A stretch of DNA of 64,000 bases, from positions 2,795,001-2,859,000 of the forward strand of contig CM042022.1 in the NCBI GenBank assembly GCA_023525975.1, read 5' to 3'. Made by a program: the position numbers and the translations under genes. The notes beneath the pieces were generated by a model. It made no database searches and was not told where the DNA came from. It saw only the letters and a list, made by a program, of their open reading frames with translations. Positions 55,641 through 64,000 of this stretch are shown here, piece by piece (within the stretch, counting starts at the first letter, position 1; each line of letters starts with the position of its first letter). Source of the stretch: Smallanthus sonchifolius. Its lineage: Eukaryota > Streptophyta > Magnoliopsida > Asterales > Asteraceae.

Positions 55641-57439
55641 ATCCAACTATCTTTCTCTTCTTCTCCACATGACCATAGTTATTACCCATACCCTCATCCT
55701 CAGAAGAGTTATGGTAATATTCTTCTCTTTCAGTCTTCTTGGTTTTATGAGTAGCAAAACCTTCGGGTTTCAGAGTAATAGGTTTAGATTGAGTGATAGT
55801 ACGAGTATGTTAAGTCAAAGGTTGAGAATGAATAGATTTTAGAGTTGATGGCTGGGCAGATAGTTTATCGTCCTGCCTCTTTTCCAGTTCATTGAAGATC
55901 ATTGGAAGAGAATCTTTTATTCCTTCTGCAATCATCTTTTGGAGTTCAACATGAGAATTAGGATTTTTAGCAGCATTTTCAATCACTACATGTTTCCTTT
56001 TTTCTCTCGTATTATAAGAAGGTCAAGTTTGTTTAAACATGCTATAAGAGAAATAAGACTGGAATTAAAACAGAACTTTTTATTGATGAAATATATATAT
56101 ATAAGAAAAGAGTACATATAAAGATCATTGTTTCTAGAAATTTTTAAAATTCTTTCCTTCAAGAGCTTGAACCAACAAAGCATCCCTAGCTTCAACTTCA
56201 GCTTTTTCTCATTCAAGTTCAACTATTCGATTCAACAACATTTGTTCCCTTTCACTTCTTGATGCATTCTCATTTATATGAGAAGCAGGGAAAGAAACAA
56301 TCTCATAGTATGGAACGTAGAGTTTGTTAGAATCAGCTCGTTCTTCTTCTTCGGGATCACATTTATTTTCATAAGGCATTTCAGCGTATCCCTCTTGAAA
56401 ATTTTGTGAATATAATGGAGTAATATTATAGCTTCCGACGGTAGGAGCGGAATGAAAACTTATAGAATGATTATAGGGAACACTGGGGTTTCCTATTTCT
56501 CTAAGGCTTCTGAAAGTAGAACTTTCAGTCTCCTCATTATTTTCTATAGTCATTTCATTTGTTTTACGTTCGAAGTAATTAGCTGGAGCAAATTTGCGAA
56601 GAAAACTAGGACCTTTGCCTTTTCCAACCATTCTGAAATTAAACAAAACGATATTTTATTATTATAAAATATATTACATAAAACAAGATACATTAAAAAA
56701 TATTAATCTTTCATAAGTTCTTTTCCAAGAGTCATCAAGCCTTCTCCATATTCATATACTTGTTTTCCATAGAACTTGGTCCTTGCCTTGTCCATGATCT
56801 TCTCCCTTGTTATCTCGTCCGTTTGGCGTAACGAACGGTCTAAACATTCTATAGGGGAAGAAGGCATACTATGCTCATAACCGTTTTAGGTGGAGGTTCA
56901 CGAAGTCCTACCATAATATCGTTATAAGCATTTTAGTATTCTGGAGGAGCTTGGAAATAATTCTTAAAAGGACCATCATATGGTAGTTTAGGAAACATAT
57001 AAGGATCATACAAGACTGGGGATTCAGAATTATGAGATTGATAGTCGGAACTATTTGAAATATGATTATTGAATGGATAGTCTTCGAGATTTTCAGAAGC
57101 GGGTTCATACTGATGGGATTCCTCAGATGGATCCTCTTCTACTGACACATCTGGTTGAACATAGCTTGATTCAGCTTCATTGTTTTCTTGCATTTACTGG
57201 ACATTATTATTCCAGTTGCTGAAGTCAGAATCAGCCTCCATCCATTGACTAGAAGAGTTATAAGAATGAGGGTGGTATTCAGGAGAGTTGTTATTAGGGA
57301 GAATGGCAAACGGATCGTCGTTATAATAGGGTGATGAAATAGGATTCATTTGAGAACCCAGTGGATGATATTCTTGGGATTCTTGTTTAATTGGACGATT
57401 AGGATTTTAATAAACAGGTACGGAATTATCTCCAGACAT
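55641..57439 (-). pseudogene. G1 gag N-terminal extension, Asn/Ser/Pro-rich
   Basis: From ATG 57439 a frame with two in-frame stops (TAA near 57409 and near 57194) continues to 56933. It is rich in Asn, Ser, Pro and Tyr (EYHPLGSQMNPISSPYYNDD; DPFAILPNNNSPEYH), then acidic (EEDPSEESHQYEPASENLED). A further frame (56209-56646) starts MVGKGKGPSFLRKFAPANYF and ends in a coiled-coil-like charged segment leading toward the capsid domain. I recognise no domain. Such a long low-complexity leader is unusual for gag and might be a separate ORF. Confidence 0.5.
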
Positions 57440-57756
57440 CTGCAATCTTAAAGCATTAGTACTTATCTTATTTAAGTAAAGACTTAGATACTAAGGCCGG
57501 TATCCTTAACTTAACTAAAGCTCTACAAGAATGGTTATCTTCCCAGAGTAGTATCTCCAACAGAAATGTTCCCAGCTACGGGTCTAGGAGAGATTTATAC
57601 ACCGCTCTTTCCTTAGACAGAACGTTCCATTTGTCAGATAGCTACATACCGGTCAGAAGGTTACCTTGTTTTCTTATCTTAACATTTAAAGTAACAAGTA
57701 CATTAATGGTTAAACCTTAGACACTAGATCCAAGTATCTAATTCGCTAAAACCTGT
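57440..57756 (-). other. G1 leader between primer-binding site and gag
   Basis: Untranslated leader, about 320 bp, no coding seen. Confidence 0.5.
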
Positions 57757-57769
57757 GGCTCTGATACCA
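57757..57769 (-). other. G1 primer-binding site
   Basis: The complement of GGCTCTGATACCA, three bases from the right LTR, matches the 3' end of initiator tRNA-Met. The preceding AAAACCTG may extend the match with a two-base insertion. Confidence 0.85.
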
Positions 57770-57772
57770 ACC

Positions 57773-59311
57773 TGTCACACCCCGCCTCAGGCACCCCCTG
57801 GACGTGTGCGAGCTCGATTGGTACCTACTTTGATTTCAGAGTTTTTATAAATACAGCGGAAGTCTTTTCAAAAGGATCGTTTCAACATTCTTTCAACCTC
57901 AAGGGTTGTATTTGTAAATATCAAAACTCAGTTGGAAGACAAAAGTTTTATATATACTTTATAAACATAGGAATTTAAATACCCTTTCATTTGATTACAA
58001 AACAAAGTTAAAATCAAATAAATCTCTTGTCACTTATGGACAAGTTTCAAGCCACCGAAAATATTACTATCCAGGGTTGTTCAGTTCCCCGGTGCTATCT
58101 CCTTTTCCATTGTTTAGGATTTTCTATACACGAGGCCTGAGAATTCAACGTGCAAGTTATCCTTTTCACATGTCAGATCTGGTGTCTGCCTCTCACATTT
58201 TCTTTTCTTGGGTCAGATCTGATGTCTGCCCATACCCCATTCTAATTTCAATTTATTCATTTCCTGAAAATATTTTAAAAATAAAACGTTAGCACTAATG
58301 CCGGTGAATACAAATATCTTGAAAGAAAATCATTTGGCGCAAACAAGCATTAGTTCATAATCACAACTTTATGTTCAATCCACACATTCAGCACGCCCGT
58401 CCTGTTCAATCGCACCACAGTATACACTGGCGTCATGTCTTATAATAAGGGACATGTTTACCTCCGAAGTTGTTATAAGACAAGCACCAGCCGCAATCCG
58501 GGAATTTCACCCGAGACCCGTGTATCCCTTGCAAGTTTTACGCATACCTATGGCCTGAATGATTTGTTCGTAAAAGAACGTTGAACATTATTCCCTTAAC
58601 CTTATTTGGCCATTTTCGTAAGCGTAAATGTATGACATAAATTTTGAAAGAGATAAAGTATTCACCTTGTCTATAGGAATGAGCCTCTAAGTCGGGAATC
58701 TACTGAATCAACCTCTTAGCTTGGTTTCTCTAGCGTTTCGACCTTTCTATAAACGTTTCTTGCTTTACCGGGCACTACAACGAGCGGGAGTTTGGACTGG
58801 GATCGTCGAGAGTGGGCTAGGGGGGATCTGGAACAAATTTCAAGTGTAAAGGATGGATTGTGTTGTGAGAAAACGATCAAAATCGTTCAAGTATTTATAG
58901 GGGTGAAATGGGGTCCGTAGCGGACCGTTATGCATGGGCGTAGCGGTCCGCTACCGCCCATGGATGACGTCAGCCCTACACGTCTATCTCTGATTGGACC
59001 GATCCTTGGTTTGCGGCTAGCGGACCGTTATTGGGGTCAAAGCAGTCCGTTATGGGTGCTGAGTCATATGACACGTGTCAGCTCAAGAAAAATTGTGGTT
59101 GAGTTGCGGCTAGCAGACCGTTATTCAGGTGATGGCGGTCCACCACCCAACTTTGTTTCATAGTAGACCGTTAAGTAAAATGATAGCGGTCCACTATCTA
59201 TTTGATTTTCATATTTTTCAATTTTGACCCTAGACTTAGGTATTTTCATACTTATAGTCCCTAAGGTTGTACCTTAGCCAAATCTTGGACAATTTTATGG
59301 CAGGTGTTACA
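57773..59311 (-). repeat. G1 right (5') LTR
   Basis: Pairs with 42761-44270. Its U3 side (58915-59205) repeats GTAGCGGACCGTTA...GTAGCGGTCCGCTA-type pairs four times. Confidence 0.95.
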
Positions 59312-60405
59312 GCTGGGAAGGATGAGTCTCTTCAATCCATTAGTACCCAACATGATGGTAAAAACTATGCCTATTGGAGTTACGTGATGACGAATTTTCT
59401 TCGTGGGAAACATATGTGGGGCTATATTACTGGTACTAAAGGTAAGCATGCTGAAAAAAAGGCTGTAGAAAATGAAAAGTTACTTAATACATGGGAGGCT
59501 GATAACTCTTAGGCTATCACTTGGATCAAAAATTATGTAACTCATTCAATTGGCTAAGTATGACACGTCACAAGAAGTTTAGGATCATTTGGATAAACTG
59601 TATACTCTGTCTAATTGTGCTAAGCAATACATGTTAGAATATGATATGCGTGCTCCTCAACAAAATGATATGAGTATTCATGATTTTTATGCTGCAATGT
59701 CAGATTTATGGGATCAATTAGCTCTTACAGAATCTATAGAGGTGAAAGTGTTTAAACCATACATTGCTAGGAGGTAAGAACAGTTTTTGGTTCAGTTTTT
59801 TATGACGTTACGTTCTGACTTTGAAAAATTACATGGAACAATCCTTCATCTGTCTTCTCTTCCCACAGTTGATTTAGTTGTTCATAAACAAATTGCATAG
59901 GAGACTTGTATAAAATCCCAGGTACACAAAGGGTCTAAATCAACTCCTACTCATGTTGTGTTTGATGTTCCAAATTCTGTTCCACCACTACCTCCGGCTT
60001 CAAATCAGTTTAGACAAGCTTCTAAAGTTGCTTTTGATGAGTGTGCATTTTACAAATAGAAAACCCGTTGGAAGTCTATGTGCTCGTTGTTACTTAACAT
60101 GGAAAAACAACTACAAAAACCAATTCAGTTGTTCATAAACTAATTGCAGAGGAGACTCGTATCAAATCTCAGGTAGACAAAGGGTCTAAAACAACTCCTA
60201 CCCCTGCTGTGTTTCAAGTTCCAAATTCCGTTCCACCATTACCTCTGGCTTCAAATCAGTATAGACACGCTCCTAAAGTTGCTTTTGATGAATGTGTATT
60301 TTGCAAACAGAACACCTATTGGAAGTCTGAGTGCCCGGTGTTAATTAACATGGCAAAAACAGCAACAAAATCTTCACAACAAAACATATTACGTGGCCAG
60401 TTTTA
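59312..60405 (+). pseudogene. Cp2 gag, broken, with duplicated zinc-knuckle segment
   Basis: Resumes after G1 with DESLQSISTQHDGKNYAYWS and YVMTNFLRGKHMWGYITGT, the start of copia gag. It continues with stops and frame changes through LYTLSNCAKQYMLEYDMRAP and MSIHDFYAAMSDLWDQLALT. The zinc-knuckle segment is doubled: 59877-60127 and 60128-60378 are 251-bp tandem copies. The second keeps CVFCKQNTYWKSEC, a CX2CX4-Y-X4C knuckle with Tyr in place of His; the first has lost it to a stop. The protein would have packaged the RNA. Not functional. Confidence 0.85.
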
Positions 60406-61120
60406 GCCCCCGCCATCGTTTTAACCACGCTCTTCTAGTCATTCCTCATGGGCACCTCTTCCTCCATAATTCACTGTTGCTGCACCATCAGTAGACACTG
60501 ATCCACATCATCTACCTTTTACTTAGATCCCTAGGTTTTTGAGTAGTTTAGACAGTTTCTTTCTACTAATCCTACTGTCATGCCCGCTTCCATGTCTCAT
60601 TCAGGTCTATATTCATCTAGTACCTTAGGTATTTTGTCATCCTTATGGATTTAGATTCTGGTGTGTCTCATCCTATTTCACTAGTATTTGTTATGTCTGT
60701 CAGTGCTACATAAATGTCTATAGAGGGTGTTGGTTCTGTTTCTACCCCTCACACATCTCTCACTGATGTTTATTTTATTCCTAAACGTGCTTTGAACCTT
60801 TCTTTGGTCAGTCAGTTGTGTAAATCTGGTCATTAGGTGTTCGTTTCTTATTCTGTTTGTCTTATACATGATCAATGTACTAAGAGGGTGATTGGGATAG
60901 TTTGTAGATTGGGAAAACAATATGTTTTAGATGAGCTTAAAGTATTTGATGTTGTTGCCTCTAGTGTTGATTTGTCTTCTTTTCATTTGAGTCCATTGTC
61001 TTCTGATTTTTATGTTTGGCATTCTCATTTGGGACATGTGACAGCGTCATGTTTACAGTTTTTAGCCCCTACAAGAATTTTGGGTCATTTGAACACTTGT
61101 GACATTTTCGATTTGTAGTG
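60406..61120 (+). pseudogene. Cp2 protease and GAG-pre-integrase remnant
   Basis: Stops and shifts are frequent. DVYFIPKRALNLSLVSQLCK (about 60767-60826) and FYVWHSHLGHVTASCLQFL (about 61008-61065) are the regions after the protease and the His-His pre-integrase finger. The protease active site (near 60650) is barely recognisable (LDSGVSH). Confidence 0.7.
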
Positions 61121-62082
61121 ATTGTAAACTAGCAAAATTTTCTGCTTCACCATTTATTACTCCTTTTGATATTGTGCATTTTGATGTATGGGGTCCATCC
61201 TTAGTATCCACAAAGGGTGGCAAGACCTATTATGTATCTTTTATTGATGATTATACTCGTTATACCTTGTTGTATCTTATGAAACGCGGATCTGATTTCC
61301 TTGGAATATACAACAACTTTAGAGGCATTGTTTAGACACAACAATCGGTTGTGATAAAGTGCTTCATGTGTGACTTAGAGGTGAATATGCCTCTGATGAT
61401 TTTACTCAGTTACTTTCATCTGATGCACTAATCGTCTTGTACCGACACTCCCCAGCTAGAACGGTGTTGCAGAAACAAAACATGGTCATCTTATTAAGAT
61501 TGCTCACTCTTTCCATTTATCTGCTAGGGTTCCTAGTGCATTTTAGGAAGAAGCTCTCTTAGCTTTTATACATGTCATCAATCGAATCCCTACTTCAGAG
61601 AACTCTGGGATGTCTCCATTTGAAAGATTACATGTTCATGTACCAGATTACTCTACATTATAGGTTTTTGGATGTACTTGCTTTGTCCTCCATCCTCATG
61701 TTGAACGTAATAAGTTTTCTCCTAAGTCAGCTCTATGTGTATTTTCAGGGTATGGTATTAAACAAAAAGAATATCGTTTTTTTTATCTCGTAAGTCATAA
61801 ACTATATGTATCATGGCATGTCACTTTTTATAGCATATTCCTTTCTTTTAAATGCCAGCTAAATCACATTATGTAACGAAGTAAGATCTTCAGGCTATTG
61901 ATGATTTTAGTGTTGACATTGATACATACACTACATCTGATGATCCAGTTCCAAATACGTCTACTACACCTGATGTGCCAGTTCATGATACATATACATC
62001 ATCAGATACTGCTTCAGCTCCATCCATGCATGAGACTACTCCTTCGTCTATTGATACTTGAGATCATCAACCAATGAAGAAC
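61121..62082 (+). pseudogene. Cp2 integrase, broken
   Basis: CSDCKLAKFSASPF then FDIVHFDVWGPSLVSTKGGK and YYVSFIDDYTRYTLLYLMK are the finger end and first catalytic Asp region of copia integrase. The second Asp and the Glu region follow in shifted frames to about 61700. Past 61860 a Thr/Ser/Pro-rich linker (DDPVPNTSTTPDVPVHD) leads to the Cassandra insertion. Confidence 0.85.
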
Positions 62083-62216
62083 TCCACTGCAACACCCTAG
62101 GAAATCCCACATCGGCCGTCGACAGGATAGATGTTGGGTTCATAAGGAATGTTCCACCTCAAAATAACAACGTGTTTTGGGTGCATTGGTTATGGATGAG
62201 AAGAGAAATCCTTAGT

Positions 62217-62275
62217 TAAGCATGCTCGAGTGGGAGTAATCCAGGGTTGGGCGACCCCTATGAAGTTGTCATCCA
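62217..62275 (+). promoter_or_regulatory. 5S-rRNA-like Pol III promoter block, Cassandra LTR1
   Basis: AAGCATGCTCGAGTGGGAGT, ATCCAGGGTTGGGCGACCCC and the following TGAAGTTGTC parallel the 3' half of plant 5S rRNA (box A, intermediate element, box C). It has more substitutions than LTR2. It would direct RNA polymerase III transcription in an intact copy. Confidence 0.8.
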
Positions 62276-62680
62276 AGCAAAAAAAAATCTGTGAGCTCCT
62301 AGTGGGCAAATCGGACAGTAATGTTGGTATGAGAGCCCAGATGTTACAAATTATATCAGAGCCACTGTTGTGTCATTCGGGATGATGGGCCAAACCTCAT
62401 CGAGGATGATGAGTCCCCGGGGGTGTTCAAAGGAACACCTTAGGAAAATCCCACACCTCTAATTGGGATGGTGGGGCAAACCTAATCGAGAACGATGAGT
62501 CCAAAGGTAGGGGGTTGTTTGTAACACTCAAGGAAAATCCCACATCGGCCGTGGAAAGGATAGATGTTGGGTTCATAAGGAATGTTGCACCTCAAATATC
62601 AACAACACGATGTTCAAAAAAAAATTATCAACAACAGGTTTTGGGCGCATTGGTTGTGGATGAGAGGAAAAATCCGCGGT

Positions 62681-62745
62681 CAAACGTGCTCGGGTGGGAG
62701 TAATCCAGGGATGGGTGACCACTCGGGAAGTTTTCATCCGAGCAA
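62681..62745 (+). promoter_or_regulatory. 5S-rRNA-like Pol III promoter block, Cassandra LTR2
   Basis: CAAACGTGCTCGGGTGGGAG, then AATCCAGGGATGGGTGACCA and CTCGGGAAGTTTTC; closer to the 5S consensus (GGATGGGTGACC intact) than the LTR1 copy. It is not a 5S gene: the 5' half is missing. Confidence 0.85.
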
Positions 62746-62823
62746 CCAAAAACAAATCCATGAGCTCCTATTGGGCAAAGAGGGTCATATTGTTGATATG
62801 AGAGGTCGAAATGTTACATCCAC

Positions 62824-63130
62824 TCGTTCATGTAAGTCCGCCAAACTACCCGATTTTGCTTACTCTACTTACTCGACTTCGTTTGCTTCTTATATTTCAA
62901 ACATACAACACTTATCTGAACCCGAGTCGTATAGAGTGGTTGTTTCTGATCCCCTTTGACAGAATGCTATAGTTGAGGAGCTTACTACTCTTTATCAGAC
63001 ACATACATGAGATTTGGCTTTACTCCCACCTTGTAAGTATACAATAAGTTGCCGTTGGGTATATAAGATAAAAATATAGTCTGATATAGGTGTAATTGTT
63101 TTGTGATATAGATATAGAGGAAATGACTAC
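62824..63130 (+). pseudogene. Cp2 reverse transcriptase start, truncated
   Basis: After Cassandra the frame reads KLPDFAYSTYSTSFASYISN, then (with shifts) AIVEELTTLYQTHT, LALLPPCKYTISCRWVYKIK, the beginning of copia RT (usual TWDLV.LP.GK..IGCRWVYK). Similarity ends near 63130; the rest of RT, RNase H and the 3' LTR are missing. Confidence 0.8.
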
Positions 63131-63409
63131 GCTCCTGATTAATTTTCGATAAAGATAACATTCAACTTGGAACTTGTGCCAAGGGGCACTGGCCTCTTGA
63201 ATCCCCGTGTTCGTTAATTAATTATAATTAACCTGTATCAATGTATATTATTATAATTAATCAAAATGACTGGATGAGACTAAATTCAATTTTTTTTTAA
63301 AATCGATTAAATATGAAAGGTCCATACAATAAAGACATAATTATGAAATTATGAACTGATATTACTTTAATGCCACTCATACATCAACAACTTTGAAATC
63401 TTTGTTTAA
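63131..63409. other. 3' flank of phytocyanin copy C
   Basis: AT-rich; no gene seen. The end of Cp2 abuts it. Confidence 0.4.
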
Positions 63410-63805
63410 TTAGGGGGAGACGTTGGCTATGAATTTCTGACCAAGTTTGCAATGGTTTAGTTTGGTGCAAATTAAAAAGTGGGAGCCCGGTGTCATCAGT
63501 GTGTATCTGTCGGGGCCGCCGGGGATAAGCCTAACCGGGTCTTTTATGTCGCATGAGTGGTAAGCTTCCTCTTTCACTACAGCCACCGAATCTTTTCCGG
63601 TACTGGTGAAGTTAAACCAAAGAACATCAGTTATCTTAAACCTCTTACGCAGTGACCACAATGTGTAAAATTTAGGGTTTGAAGGAACATTCCAGCCAAA
63701 GTCACCGCCGACCACATAGACTTCTCCGGCCAGCGTGACGTGAAACTGCATATAAACCACCAAGACGGCCATAACCACCATCAGATTCAACTTAAAACCT
63801 GCCAT
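63410..63805 (-). CDS. Phytocyanin-like protein (plantacyanin/early-nodulin-like), intact copy C
   Basis: 131 residues from ATG 63805; an upstream non-ATG extension to 63814 is not used. Residues 1-26 form a signal peptide (MAGFKLNLMVVMAVLVVYMQ...), followed by the phytocyanin domain: VYVVGGDFGWNVPS, FYTLWSLRKRFKITDVLWFN, then EEAYHSCD and SHFLICTKLNHCKLGQKFIA. The Cys-X4-His pair (CTKLNH) and the second disulphide Cys are present. The axial position is Gln (GQK), as in stellacyanins, and the first His ligand (usually H-N-V in GNHNV) is replaced by KDSV. Full type-1 copper binding is therefore doubtful; early-nodulin-like proteins share such losses. It ends right after the domain, with no GPI-anchor tail, so secretion to the wall is likely. 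It appears intronless, while many phytocyanin genes have one intron. Confidence 0.85.
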   Translation of the reverse strand: MAGFKLNLMVVMAVLVVYMQFHVTLAGEVYVVGGDFGWNVPSNPKFYTLWSLRKRFKITDVLWFNFTSTGKDSVAVVKEEAYHSCDIKDPVRLIPGGPDRYTLMTPGSHFLICTKLNHCKLGQKFIANVSP

Positions 63806-63872
63806 GACGTACAAATCCCTTGAATTCTTGATTGAAGTATTGTACGTTGGTAATTAAGCGTTTTTAGGGTTT

Positions 63873-63885
63873 GTATTTATATACA
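63873..63885 (-). promoter_or_regulatory. TATA box of phytocyanin copy C
   Basis: On the minus strand GTATATAAATACA, about 70 bp upstream of the ATG; a similar run precedes copy A (about 33370-33386). Confidence 0.6.
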
Positions 63886-64000
63886 AGAAAGATGTTTTAC
63901 TTTTGGGATTTAGGTTCACATTTACATCATGTGTGGTTTCAAGGCTTCGTTTCTAAAGCTATCGTATTCAGCGGACATGAAAGTTAAATGATTTAACCAT

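Larger units (their letters stand above)
42761..59311 (-). mobile_element. Ty3/gypsy chromovirus G1, complete but nested
   Basis: LTRs 42761-44270 and 57773-59311 (TGTCACACC... to ...GGTGTTACA), with perfect TSD GCTGG at 42756-42760 and 59312-59316. Coding is on the minus strand. The primer-binding site is inside the right LTR (57757-57769); the polypurine tract GGCTGGGAGGA lies inside the left LTR (complement of 44271-44281). Gag, protease, RT, RNase H, integrase and a chromodomain-like tail are all recognisable but contain stops. It is split by a second gypsy element (47734-54863). Confidence 0.95.
62088..62818 (+). mobile_element. Complete Cassandra TRIM (5S-containing) in Cp2
   Basis: LTR1 62088-62348 and LTR2 62520-62818, with a 171-bp internal region; perfect TSD TCCAC at 62083-62087 and 62819-62823. 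The internal part begins with a primer-binding-like ATATCAGAGCC (62353-62363, the usual GGTATCAGAGCC with changes) and ends with the purine-rich AAAGGTAGGGGG (62503-62514). Each LTR carries a 5S rRNA-like block, the hallmark of Cassandra, a non-autonomous terminal-repeat element in miniature. No coding sequence. Confidence 0.92.

Noticed and set aside
62681..62745. Possible 5S rRNA gene
   Set aside because: Only the 3' half of 5S is present and it sits inside matching LTRs with a TSD, so it is a Cassandra LTR.

Overview
This window is nuclear DNA from a flowering plant. The evidence is one intron-containing gene with a recognisable plant methyl-CpG-binding domain, a small family of phytocyanin genes, and a dense fill of plant transposable elements. 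The style of the retroelement repeats suggests an asterid, possibly Asteraceae; that is an inference and not proven here. Nothing looks bacterial, organellar or viral. By eye, well over three quarters of the window is mobile DNA.

Layout. 1-9.4 kb: an LTR fragment, a probable copia 3' LTR, a CACTA element (2716-4459), a MITE (4799-5360) and an almost intact hAT transposon (5730-8598) with a perfect 8-bp target duplication. 9.4-24.9 kb: a solo LTR, then a broken chromovirus (Ty3/gypsy) arranged LTR-internal-LTR-internal. Its non-coding 3' region (12596-13315 and 18775-20598) is full of hairpin-forming repeats. A second truncated gypsy follows (21085-24867), with a 689-bp tandem duplication in its LTR. 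24.9-29.3 kb: gene-free DNA, a Harbinger-like remnant and two fold-back elements.

29.3-34.8 kb is the genic island: an MBD10/11-like gene (29480-31800, plus strand), then two decayed phytocyanin copies (32245-33319 and 34467-34809, minus strand) with a LINE remnant between them. The third, intact phytocyanin copy lies at 63410-63805. The DNA between the second and third copies is almost entirely inserted. A decayed copia element with TA..CA termini (34844-41692) sits in the promoter of the second copy. Next comes another copia element (about 41.9-63.1 kb).

That second copia element is opened by gypsy element G1 (42761-59311, TSD GCTGG) just after its gag start codon. G1 is itself opened by gypsy element G2 (47734-54863, TSD GTTTT) inside a gag zinc knuckle. 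A complete Cassandra TRIM carrying 5S rRNA sequence (62088-62818, TSD TCCAC) sits further along the same copia. These breaks give a relative order of insertion.

The most unusual signals are: (1) an array of perfect inverted repeats sharing a constant GTGGAT apex while the stems change in a compensatory way, in the gypsy 3' region; (2) a 39-nt copy of the 3' half of initiator-tRNA-Met fused to the pol gene of G2 at the primer-binding site; (3) the nested insertion tower; and (4) a near-intact hAT transposase split by a single stop codon. Only two genes look functional: the MBD gene and the phytocyanin at the right edge.
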